Assembly: GCA_016744475.1 (NCBI GenBank) | Contig: JADGEH010000012.1 | Coordinates: forward strand, 1 to 64,000 | Length of the DNA stretch: 64,000 nt | Direction of reading: 5' to 3' | Source: Thiotrichales bacterium | Lineage (GTDB): Bacteria > Pseudomonadota > Gammaproteobacteria > Beggiatoales > Beggiatoaceae | Shown here: positions 9,169-17,097 of the stretch, piece after piece | Numbering within the stretch: the stretch's first letter is position 1 | Layout: every line of letters starts with the position of its first letter | The notes under the pieces: generated by a model | What the model saw: the letters and a program-made list of their open reading frames with translations, nothing else | Told to the model about the DNA's origin: nothing | Database searches by the model: none | Program-made: the position numbers and the translations under genes

Positions 9169-9262
9169 AGAGCCTATACGAAGATGGGGAATCGAAGCGA
9201 AAATTCGCCTCAAAACCACACCTTTTCGCTACGATGTCTACCCCTCGTAACAAGTCTATTAA
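9169..9262. repeat. Hybrid repeat: type A left end joined to type B right end
   Basis: The element starts with the type A terminal sequence (AGAGCCTATACGAAGATGGG) and, after a short core, ends with a type B terminus (ctcgtaacaagtctatt). It lies just upstream of the 8035-9141 gene and before the promoter region of the 9441 gene. It is about 94 bp, shorter than complete copies. Confidence 0.75.
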
Positions 9263-9440
9263 ATAAAATCAATCACTTGTACTTAATAAGGTGATTTTGT
9301 ATCTTTCTGATTTTAATGTATATTTCATATTTGTGTACAATAGTATGAATTAAATAGAACAGCCCATAAATCTTAATCCATCATCAGTGGTGAATGGTTC
9401 TATTTACTCACCCAACAATTTTTATGTAGGAGGGAAAATA

Positions 9441-10151
9441 ATGGAAGAAATATCTCAAGACCTTATTGTTCTTGAAGAAAGTAATGCTACAGATATCATT
9501 CCTGTCACGGTGACGGAACAGCCAGAAGAAAGCAACGATATAGCCCTAAAAAAGAAGAAACAAAACAAAAAATCTTCTAAAAAATCAAAAGAGCAAGCTT
9601 GCGCAGAGAAAATCACAGATTCAGCGTCAGGGCGTAGCATTGATTCCATGTACCGTAACGCTTACCGCACACAAGTAGATTTAATCCGAATTGCAGACAA
9701 TAAAGCAAATATTATGATTTCAATTAATGGACTCATTATATCTATCGGTATTGCTGGAGCGGGTATGGCTCATTCTCTATCGTCTTGGCTGCTCTCATTT
9801 TCCATTTGTTTTTTATTGAGTTGTCTATGTTCTTTATATTTTGCTGTTTTGGCCGCACGCCCTAAAGTACGCAAAAACAAAAATACGGTTGAAGACTTTG
9901 CCAATGGTTCAGCCAATGTCTTATTTTTTTACGATCAAGCCAGTGTTTCACAAGATGAATACGTCAAAATTGTAGAGACATTGCAAGAAAAAAATGAGTA
10001 CCTTTATCACCAAATGAGCCGTCATATACATAGCTTAGGGCTGATTATTTTTGATAAATACCATCTTTTGCGTATCTCATATAATTTTTTTATCTATGGA
10101 TTTATTACAAGCCTTGTAGCACTTATCTTTATGCTCTTAGAAGTGGTGTAG
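9441..10151 (+). CDS. DUF5706/Pycsar-effector-type membrane protein
   Basis: The protein is 236 aa from the ATG at 9441, set by a strong ribosome site (AGGAGGG, 9428-9434); an upstream in-frame start at 9387 lacks one. It has an acidic N-terminus, a very basic linker (about 37-51, KKKKQNKKSSKKSK), then the sequence YRTQVDLIRIADNKANIM, which matches the core motif of DUF5706. In that family some members are the membrane effector of Pycsar anti-phage systems. Membrane segments lie at about 91-110, 115-138 and 213-233. No cyclic nucleotide synthase is adjacent, so membership of a defence system is unproven. The 180 bases upstream are AT-rich and probably hold its own promoter. Confidence 0.7.
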   Translation: MEEISQDLIVLEESNATDIIPVTVTEQPEESNDIALKKKKQNKKSSKKSKEQACAEKITDSASGRSIDSMYRNAYRTQVDLIRIADNKANIMISINGLIISIGIAGAGMAHSLSSWLLSFSICFLLSCLCSLYFAVLAARPKVRKNKNTVEDFANGSANVLFFYDQASVSQDEYVKIVETLQEKNEYLYHQMSRHIHSLGLIIFDKYHLLRISYNFFIYGFITSLVALIFMLLEVV

Positions 10152-10245
10152 ACAAATGTAGATACTCCCTTGCTCGTCAAGTCCAAAGCAGCATTTTTTC
10201 ATAAAAAATATTTATAAAGATGTTTCGCAAGCTGTTTGGTGCAAA

Positions 10246-10742
10246 TCAAGCAGTTTGTTCTTTAGGCATGATATAAAATCGTTCACCCTCACAAGGTTTT
10301 CCCGTCTTAAACAGGCCATGAATCGCCTGTAAGCGCCTCCAAAGCGCGTTGTCTGATGCGCTCATACGCTGTTCAAGTCATGAGATAGCCGCTTTGTTGT
10401 CTTCCAGTAGATAATCTGGCGTGAACCCTTGACTTGTCATCGCATAAAGCTGATTTTTCAAGCATCAACATCCGCTATTTGCTGCGAATAGGCTTCTAAA
10501 AAGTCGTCTGGCTTGCCTTCGCGTTGAAAGTTTTTCAAAGCGTCTTCATGCAGCAATTCTAAATATTGGTAGCGGCTATCATCTATAAAAAACACATTTT
10601 CACGACGATTACCTTCTCGTCTCCACGCTGTTTCCAGTGTGGTCGGTGCGATGGGTGTTTCCGAGCAACATGAATGAGTTTTAAGCCGATACCCATCTAC
10701 CTATAATAAATGTACACCACCTTGTGAGACTGTTTTATACTG
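10246..10742 (-). pseudogene. Decayed gene, family not recognised
   Basis: This stretch holds coding-like sequence on the minus strand, interrupted by stops and at least one frameshift. Reading from the right: an in-frame stop near 10702, then a run containing TTLETAWRREGNRRENVFFI and DSRYQYLELLHEDALKNF, a shift near the sequence ADVDA, and a run containing TSQGFTPDYLLEDNKAAIS. A TGA follows, then LEQRMSASDNALWRRLQAIH up to a stop at 10246. Joining the pieces gives about 160 residues of plausible protein. I cannot name the family. It abuts the stop of the radical SAM gene and faces the DUF5706 gene. Confidence 0.6.
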
Positions 10743-10744
10743 CT

Positions 10745-12271
10745 CTAATGTGATGTAGATTGTTTCAAATGCTGGGTTTGTCGCAGTTTAGCGGTTTTGG
10801 TTCTTGTTACAGCTTTTTTCTCTTCAATGCTTTGGCGTAAACACATCGGGCAACGCGGCACTTGATTTAATTCAAAATCTGCTTGCAACACCGCTCGTGC
10901 ATTCTCCTCTTCTTCGTTAAATACCTCCACCAATCCTTTAAACACATAATCAAATAACTTATCGAGTGCTATTTTATGAGTTTGCTGGCTGTGGGCATAC
11001 AACCAATCAGAAAACTGCATGAAGCGTTCAAAGGGTTGTTGATTTAACAATAGTGTTTGAGCATGTCGGAAACGTCCAGAATTAATGAATAAATCCCAAT
11101 AGCGAGCAAACCGAGTAATACGTTGCATATCATTAAAGTGCAGATGTTTATGGCTGAGCAAGTTGTACGGTGCTTGTGGGTTGTAGCGCATGTCCCATGC
11201 TGAGGTGTGACGAATAATGGGTGTACCGCGTAAACGTTTTAAAATACCCAATTGAATTTCATGCGGGTTTAAATGCCATAAACGATTAAAGCTCTGTGCA
11301 AAACTGGATAAATCTTCACCGGGTAAACCCGCGATTAAATCGGTGTGTAAATGAGCTTGAGTGTTCTCACGCAGAAAACGCAGGTTGTTTTCGGTTTTTT
11401 CATTATCTTGTTTGCGGCTAATCAGATTTTGTACACTGGGGTTGAAACTTTGTATGCCAATTTCAAATTGCAAACTACCGGGAGGAAATTTTTGAATTAA
11501 AGCTTTGAGTGTTTCTGGCAAGTGGTCAGGAATTAATTCAAAATGTAAAAAGGTTTTTTCATCTAAGCGTTGTAAAAAGAAGTCTAGAATTTTAAAACTC
11601 TGTTCAGAGTTTAAATTAAAAGTACGATCAACAAATTTGAACCGCCGCACACCACGTTGCCAAAGCACCTCCATCGCCGCTAAAAACTCTTGTAAATGAA
11701 AAGGCTTAGCGGTTTTGTCGAGTGCTGAAAGGCAAAACTCACAACGAAACGGACATCCTCTGGAGGCTTCTACATAAATAATGCGGTGTGCAATATCTTC
11801 ATCGGTATAAGCGGTATAAGGTAGCGTGAGTGTGGTGGGAAGAACAAAACCTGCATGGATGATTTTTTCAATCGGTGTCTGTTGATTGAAAAGGGCTTCA
11901 CAAAGCTGTGCAAAAGCCTGTTCTGCACTGCCTGTAATGACATAATCGGCTAAATCTGTCAGCGCTTGTTGTTCTGTTTCATGGCTGATTTCAGGCCCGC
12001 CTAACACGACCACAATATCCGGTGCGACTTGTTTAAGCACTGCAACAATATCAGTTATTTCTCGAACATTCCAAATATAAACCCCAAAGCCAATAATTTT
12101 AGGTTGTTTTTCTAAGAGTTTTTCAACAATATCGAGTGGACGCTGCTGAAGCGTGAATTCAAGAATCTGTGCCCGTGTTTGCAAACCTCCTAAGTTGGCA
12201 TATAAATAACGTAAACCAAAAGAAGAATGAATATAACGGGCATTGAGTGTAGTGAGTAGAATGTCGTGCAT
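10745..12271 (-). CDS. B12-binding radical SAM protein (DUF4080 type)
   Basis: The 508-aa protein begins MHDILLTTLNARYIHSSFGL, the usual opening of this group, so I use the ATG at 12271. An in-frame extension to 12319 would overlap the upstream gene. An N-terminal cobalamin-binding Rossmann domain (about 1-130) is followed by a radical SAM core whose cluster motif is CPFRCEFC. The C-terminal region matches the DUF4080 type and includes a Cys pair (CPMC). Such enzymes do methylations or rearrangements on substrates that cannot be inferred here. Its start lies 11 bases after the stop of the UbiA-type gene, suggesting cotranscription. Confidence 0.87.
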   Translation of the reverse strand: MHDILLTTLNARYIHSSFGLRYLYANLGGLQTRAQILEFTLQQRPLDIVEKLLEKQPKIIGFGVYIWNVREITDIVAVLKQVAPDIVVVLGGPEISHETEQQALTDLADYVITGSAEQAFAQLCEALFNQQTPIEKIIHAGFVLPTTLTLPYTAYTDEDIAHRIIYVEASRGCPFRCEFCLSALDKTAKPFHLQEFLAAMEVLWQRGVRRFKFVDRTFNLNSEQSFKILDFFLQRLDEKTFLHFELIPDHLPETLKALIQKFPPGSLQFEIGIQSFNPSVQNLISRKQDNEKTENNLRFLRENTQAHLHTDLIAGLPGEDLSSFAQSFNRLWHLNPHEIQLGILKRLRGTPIIRHTSAWDMRYNPQAPYNLLSHKHLHFNDMQRITRFARYWDLFINSGRFRHAQTLLLNQQPFERFMQFSDWLYAHSQQTHKIALDKLFDYVFKGLVEVFNEEEENARAVLQADFELNQVPRCPMCLRQSIEEKKAVTRTKTAKLRQTQHLKQSTSH

Positions 12272-12282
12272 TACATGAATGC

Positions 12283-13158
12283 TCAAGGCCATAATGCCCA
12301 GAGACAAACGCCTCCCCATAAAGCAATAGTTAATAACAGTTGTTTGTCGCCTAACAGTGCATCAGTTGGTGATTCTCCACCTTCTAGGCATTCAACCACA
12401 AACCAGTAGCGAAATAAACCAAAGAGCACGAAAGGAATGGTAAATATCATTTCGGGTCTCACGTTCATCACAAACAAGCTGTAAAACAATAAAGCGCCTG
12501 TTGCAGACATTTCTGCATAACGATCCACCAATTCTACCGTGTAATGCTGTAAAACTTTACGTCCTTCACCGCTGGTTTGAAGAAGTTCTTGGCGGCGTTT
12601 AACAGCGGCTAAATAGAGTGCTAAGCATAAGGTGGTGACAAACATCCAAGAGGATAAGGGCAAGGCCAGCGCCACAGCACCTGCATAAACGCGCAATACA
12701 AAGCCTATTGCAATGGTAAAAATATCTAGCACGGGTTGATGTTTAAGTGCAAAGGTATAGGCCAAATTCAAAGCTAAATAGCCTAAAATCACCAGCACGA
12801 CTTGAGGCAGAATAAAATAACCGATGATTAAAGCAGCATAGAGCACCATCAATAAAACAATGGCTTGTGGTATTTTGACTTGTCCTGAAGCTAGAGGGCG
12901 TTTGAGGGCTTTTTTAGGATGCTTACGATCTGCTTCAATGTCATGCATGTCATTGATAATGTAAGTGGCAGAGGAAGCTAAACTAAATAACAGCACGGCT
13001 AATAAAGCATGAGTAATAGACTGGCTATTTAGAAACTCTCCAGAAAATAGTAGCGGTGCCAACACGAAACCATTTTTAATCCATTGGCGCGGACGCATGA
13101 GGCGAATAAGTCCGAGCATGACTGATTCATTTGCAGTAGAAAGGGTGTTAGACTCCAT
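12283..13158 (-). CDS. UbiA-family polyprenyl-phosphate phosphoribosyltransferase
   Basis: This 291-aa integral membrane protein has about eight hydrophobic helices. Its first aspartate motif, NDMHDIEADRKHPKK, and its second conserved region, KRRQELLQTSGEGRKVLQHY, are those of decaprenyl-phosphate phosphoribosyltransferase (the UbiA/Rv3806c type), not of quinone UbiA. The enzyme joins PRPP to a polyprenyl phosphate, the first step to polyprenyl-phosphate arabinose. The divergent GtrA and DprE1-like genes on its other side fit that pathway. I infer that the cell makes a D-arabinofuranose donor for a glycan or glycoprotein; the lipid length and the acceptor are unknown. Confidence 0.85.
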   Translation of the reverse strand: MESNTLSTANESVMLGLIRLMRPRQWIKNGFVLAPLLFSGEFLNSQSITHALLAVLLFSLASSATYIINDMHDIEADRKHPKKALKRPLASGQVKIPQAIVLLMVLYAALIIGYFILPQVVLVILGYLALNLAYTFALKHQPVLDIFTIAIGFVLRVYAGAVALALPLSSWMFVTTLCLALYLAAVKRRQELLQTSGEGRKVLQHYTVELVDRYAEMSATGALLFYSLFVMNVRPEMIFTIPFVLFGLFRYWFVVECLEGGESPTDALLGDKQLLLTIALWGGVCLWALWP

Positions 13159-13226
13159 TGCTTTTCATTCTCTATATTGTGTGATAAAAACGCGCAAAAG
13201 AAGCTCTTGAGGAACTCCCTTCGTTT

Positions 13227-13616
13227 ATGAAAATCGCTCTAAATTACACGATTTTTGCCATATTAGCCACTATTGCCAATATTGGCAGTCAATATCTTTC
13301 CACTGTTTTATATACAGGTTTATATAGCCTTGTTTTATCTGTTTTTATAGGTACTGGTGTGGGGCTTGTTGTGAAATATATACTGGATAAAAAATACATT
13401 TTTGCTTATCAGACCCGTGATGCGATGCACAATACTAAAACCGCTACGCTGTATACTTTGATGGGCGTGATCACCACGCTGATTTTTTGGGGCTTTGAAT
13501 TTGGTTTTGAGTATTTATTTCAGCATCAAGGGCTGCGTTATATCGGTGCTGTGATCGGATTGGCGATAGGTTATTTTATTAAATATCAACTAGATAAACG
13601 ATTTGTTTTTGTTTGA
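13227..13616 (+). CDS. GtrA-family membrane protein
   Basis: This 129-aa protein has four hydrophobic helices and the GtrA pattern: an early TIANI...Y segment, a basic loop VVKYILDKKYIF, and a final repeat of that motif, IKYQLDKRFVFV. GtrA proteins are thought to help move polyprenyl-linked sugars across the membrane. The gene overlaps the leader of the next gene and ends 10 bases before its ATG, so the two are surely one unit. A flippase or accessory role for the arabinosyl lipid is an inference from context. Confidence 0.85.
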   Translation: MKIALNYTIFAILATIANIGSQYLSTVLYTGLYSLVLSVFIGTGVGLVVKYILDKKYIFAYQTRDAMHNTKTATLYTLMGVITTLIFWGFEFGFEYLFQHQGLRYIGAVIGLAIGYFIKYQLDKRFVFV

Positions 13617-13626
13617 GGAAATACAC

Positions 13627-14931
13627 ATGCAGATGTCTGGCTGGGGTCGTTATCCGGTGGTGGATGCTCATCTTTTGCAACCACGCACCATTGAGCAACT
13701 CACCACGAAATTAGGTGCGCATTCGGGACAAGACTGCATTGCACGCGGACTGGGACGCAGTTATGGCGATAGCAGTTTAGCGGCTGAAATGTTAGGCACG
13801 CATTATTTGCAGCATTTTTTGAATTTTGATGAGAAAACAGGCGATTTAAGCTGTGCCGCAGGTGTGAGTTTGGCTGAGATTTTAGAGGTGTTTGTGCCTC
13901 GCGGCTGGTTTTTATCCGTCACCCCTGGGACTAAATTTGTGACTTTAGGCGGTGCTATTGCCAGTGATGTGCATGGAAAAAATCATCATGTGGATGGCTG
14001 TTTTTCTGAGCATGTGAGTCGTCTTAAACTGCTATTAGCAGATGGTCACACAGTGGATTGTTCGCGCACAGAACATTCAGAACTCTTTCACGCCACTTGT
14101 GGCGGCATGGGATTAACGGGCGTGATTGTCGAAGCCACTTTACGTCTTAAACCCATTGTCAGCAGCTTTATTCAGCAAACTTTAATTAAAGCAGTGAATT
14201 TAAAAGATGCACTAGAACAGTTTGAGAATCATGCTGATTTCACTTATTCCGTGGCTTGGATTGATTGCTTGGCTACCGGAGATCAATTGGGACGTTCTCT
14301 ATTAATGTTGGGAGAACATGCTAAACAAGGTGATTTGCATTCAGGTCACGCAGGAAAGTTAAGTATTCCTATTGAAATGCCTAGTTTTTTACTCAATCGT
14401 TATTCGGTTCAAGCCTTTAATTTCTTATATTATAATAAAGTACGTAAAACCCGCAGCCATCAATACATTCATTATGAACCATTCTTTTACCCCTTGGACG
14501 GGATTCATGATTGGAATCGCTTATACGGTAAACGCGGCTTTACTCAATATCAATGTGTATTGCCAAAATCAGCTGGACTTGAAGGCATGAGCCGTATTTT
14601 AAAACGCATTGCACAATCTAAAAAAGGCTCTTTTCTAGCTGTATTAAAAGCCTTTGGAAAAGGAAATGAAAACTGGCTGTCTTTTCCATTTGAAGGTTAT
14701 ACACTGGCATTAGATTTTAAGTTGGATAACAGCCTATTAAGTTTGCTCAATGAATTAGATCAAATTGTTCTTGATTATGAGGGGCGTTTATATTTAAGCA
14801 AAGATGCTCGAATGAGTGAAGCGCTATTTAAACAAACGTATCCTCATTGGGAGCGTTTTGCGGCATTAAGAGAACAAACCGGGGCTGATAAAGTGTTTAA
14901 TTCCCTCCAATCTCGGCGTTTAGGCTTGTAG
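13627..14931 (+). CDS. DprE1-like FAD-dependent polyprenylphosphoryl-ribose oxidase
   Basis: The 434-aa protein starts at the ATG at 13627, with GAGGA at 13614-13618. It opens with SGWGRYP, has the FAD-binding core GLGRSYGDSSL and VTLGGAIASDVHGKNHH, and a C-terminal half like mycobacterial DprE1. DprE1 oxidises decaprenylphosphoryl-ribose to the 2-keto form, which DprE2 then reduces to the arabinose isomer. The catalytic Lys of the LYxxKDxR motif is present (Lys392). The Cys attacked by benzothiazinone drugs in Mycobacterium (Cys387) aligns with Ala361 here (GYTLALDF against GWNICVDF). No DprE2 gene is visible in the window. Confidence 0.85.
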   Translation: MQMSGWGRYPVVDAHLLQPRTIEQLTTKLGAHSGQDCIARGLGRSYGDSSLAAEMLGTHYLQHFLNFDEKTGDLSCAAGVSLAEILEVFVPRGWFLSVTPGTKFVTLGGAIASDVHGKNHHVDGCFSEHVSRLKLLLADGHTVDCSRTEHSELFHATCGGMGLTGVIVEATLRLKPIVSSFIQQTLIKAVNLKDALEQFENHADFTYSVAWIDCLATGDQLGRSLLMLGEHAKQGDLHSGHAGKLSIPIEMPSFLLNRYSVQAFNFLYYNKVRKTRSHQYIHYEPFFYPLDGIHDWNRLYGKRGFTQYQCVLPKSAGLEGMSRILKRIAQSKKGSFLAVLKAFGKGNENWLSFPFEGYTLALDFKLDNSLLSLLNELDQIVLDYEGRLYLSKDARMSEALFKQTYPHWERFAALREQTGADKVFNSLQSRRLGL

Positions 14932-15041
14932 ATTTTCTTTATATCGAAAAAATAGATTTTTTTCACCGATTATTTAGGCTTTTTTATTCAGAATTTAGCG
15001 CTATTGTGTCATCTTCATGATTCACTATTTTAGGAGCCGTT

Positions 15042-15629
15042 ATGAGTGCATTAGATGTGTCCGCATTAGAACAGTTATTTTCTCAAGCCCGCACACATGT
15101 GGCTTGGCAGGACAAACCCGTTAGTCCTGAGATATTGCGCCAGTTATATGATGAGTTGAAATGGGCACCGACCAGTGCTAATAGCAGTCCGGCTCGCTTT
15201 GTTTTTATTAGCAGTGCAGAGGCTAAAGCGCGTTTAAAACCGACTTTATCTGAAGGCAATGTGGAAAAAACCATGAGCGCTCCGGTGACTGTGATCATCG
15301 CGCAAGATATGGAATTTTATGAGCATTTACCCACTTTGTTTCCACACGCTGATGCGCGGAGTTGGTTTGTTGGTAATACCGCCGCAATTGAAAAAGCAGC
15401 TTTTCGTAACAGCACTTTGCAAGGGGCTTATTTAATAATGGCGGCGCGTGCTTTGGGTTTGGATTGCGGGCCTATGTCGGGGTTTGATGCCGATGCAGTG
15501 AAGGCTGCTTTTTTCCCTGATAGTCCTATTCAAGCTAATTTTCTATGCAATTTAGGTTATGGCGATGCCAGCCAGTTATATCCGCGTGGCCCTCGGCTGG
15601 ATTTCGAGCAGGTTTGCCAAGTGCTTTAG
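15042..15629 (+). CDS. Nitroreductase-family protein, RutE/malonic semialdehyde reductase type
   Basis: This 195-aa FMN-dependent reductase of the RutE/HadB group opens with a typical core ([17 protein letters not shown], then [17 protein letters not shown]) and ends with NLGYGD...[12 protein letters not shown]. In E. coli RutE reduces malonic semialdehyde during uracil breakdown, but no other rut gene is near. The role here may be general detoxification of semialdehydes or quinones. A ribosome site TAGGAGCC precedes the ATG. The 110-base upstream gap is AT-rich and probably carries the promoter. Confidence 0.88.
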   Translation: MSALDVSALEQLFSQARTHVAWQDKPVSPEILRQLYDELKWAPTSANSSPARFVFISSAEAKARLKPTLSEGNVEKTMSAPVTVIIAQDMEFYEHLPTLFPHADARSWFVGNTAAIEKAAFRNSTLQGAYLIMAARALGLDCGPMSGFDADAVKAAFFPDSPIQANFLCNLGYGDASQLYPRGPRLDFEQVCQVL

Positions 15630-15728
15630 CAGTATTTCTTGAGTGTCTTTAAGACATCAATGCTTTACCTCCCTTTATCGTGCAGTCTTGAACTGTACGA
15701 TCCTTCACTCACTTGAATCTTAGAGTTT

Positions 15729-17030
15729 ATGGATACTTTCTCGCCTTTGCCTTCAAACCCTGTACTCACTCTTGAACCGAATCAAGTCATGAACCAATAC
15801 CTACAGGTTCGGCAAATGAGTGAGCAATTGTGTGAACCTTTAGAACTTGAAGATTATATGTTGCAAACTAGCGCTGAAGCCAGTCCAACTAAATGGCATT
15901 TAGCGCATGTTTCCTGGTTTTTTGAAACTTTTGTTCTTAATGAGTTTAAGCCGAACTACCGAGTTTTTCATCCGCGTTATCGTTATTTGTTTAATTCTTA
16001 TTATGAGCAAGTGTCAGGCGGCATTTATCCTCGCCCACAACGCGGTTTATTGTCGCGCCCCACGGTGGCTGAGGTGTTTCGTTATCGCGCTTGGGTGGAT
16101 GAACATATGCAGGCGTTGTTCATGCAAGCCCCGCAGGAAAATTGGAATGAAATAGTACGGCGTGTATTGATTGGTTTAAATCATGAGCAACAGCATCAGG
16201 AGTTGTTGCTAACGGACATTAAATACAATCTGGGTTTTAATCCTTTACGCCCCGCTTACCGAGAACAATCCCCTGTCAATGATGAAAGTCCAGGAGTGCC
16301 TTTGCAATGGATATATTTTCCTGGTGGGGTGCAAGATATTGGAGTGGCTCATTCGGATAATTTTGCTTATGACAATGAAAGCCCGCGTCATTCAGTGTTT
16401 TTGCAGCCCTTTCAATTGGCTTCGCGTTTGGTAACAAATGCTGAATATTTAGAGTTTATGCAAGCAGGGGGCTATGAAAATTCTGCATTGTGGTTAGCGG
16501 ATGGTTGGAAAATACGCGGGGAACAACAGTGGCAAGCGCCTTTGTATTGGGAGCGACAAGATGATGAGTGGTGGGTTTATAGCTTAAACGGCTTTCATCG
16601 TTTAAACCTCAGAGAACCTGTGTGTCATATCAGTTATTACGAAGCGGATGCTTTTGCAAGTTGGGCGGGTCAGCGTTTGCCGACGGAAGCGGAGTGGGAA
16701 ATCGCCGCACAAGCTCAGCCTGTTTTGGGTCATTTGCGTGAAACTGGGCTGTTGCATCCGTTGCCTGCCAGCGCAGAACCAGGTTTGCAGCAATTGTTTG
16801 GAGATGTGTGGGAATGGACGCAGAGTGCTTACCAGCCTTATCCCGGCTATCAGGCTGCCAGCGGTGCATTGGGCGAATATAACGGTAAGTTTATGTGCAA
16901 TCAGCAGGTGTTACGTGGAGGTTCTTGCGTAACACCTGTGGATCATTTGCGGGTGACTTACCGTAATTTCTTTTATCCCCACGAACGCTGGCAGTTTAAG
17001 GGTATTCGTTTGGCACAAAATGGCGTGTAA
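15729..17030 (+). CDS. egtB: Ergothioneine biosynthesis sulfoxide synthase EgtB
   Basis: EgtB is an iron enzyme that couples a thiol (gamma-glutamylcysteine or cysteine) to trimethylhistidine with O2. The 433-aa protein has a DinB-like N-terminal half carrying the iron histidines (HLAHVSWFFE near residue 60 and NHEQQHQE near 155) and a C-terminal SUMF1/formylglycine-like half (GGVQDIG...DNESPRH...RLPTEAEWE...GDVWEWT...VLRGGSC). Its length fits EgtB, not the longer OvoA. The methyltransferase EgtD, often next door, is not in this window. The ribosome site is weak (TTAGAG). Confidence 0.92.
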   Translation: MDTFSPLPSNPVLTLEPNQVMNQYLQVRQMSEQLCEPLELEDYMLQTSAEASPTKWHLAHVSWFFETFVLNEFKPNYRVFHPRYRYLFNSYYEQVSGGIYPRPQRGLLSRPTVAEVFRYRAWVDEHMQALFMQAPQENWNEIVRRVLIGLNHEQQHQELLLTDIKYNLGFNPLRPAYREQSPVNDESPGVPLQWIYFPGGVQDIGVAHSDNFAYDNESPRHSVFLQPFQLASRLVTNAEYLEFMQAGGYENSALWLADGWKIRGEQQWQAPLYWERQDDEWWVYSLNGFHRLNLREPVCHISYYEADAFASWAGQRLPTEAEWEIAAQAQPVLGHLRETGLLHPLPASAEPGLQQLFGDVWEWTQSAYQPYPGYQAASGALGEYNGKFMCNQQVLRGGSCVTPVDHLRVTYRNFFYPHERWQFKGIRLAQNGV

Positions 17031-17097
17031 GTCGGTCAAAGGAATGTTGCCTTTAATCCCCCCTCAATCCCCTCCTGCAAGGCGGTGTACTAGGGTC

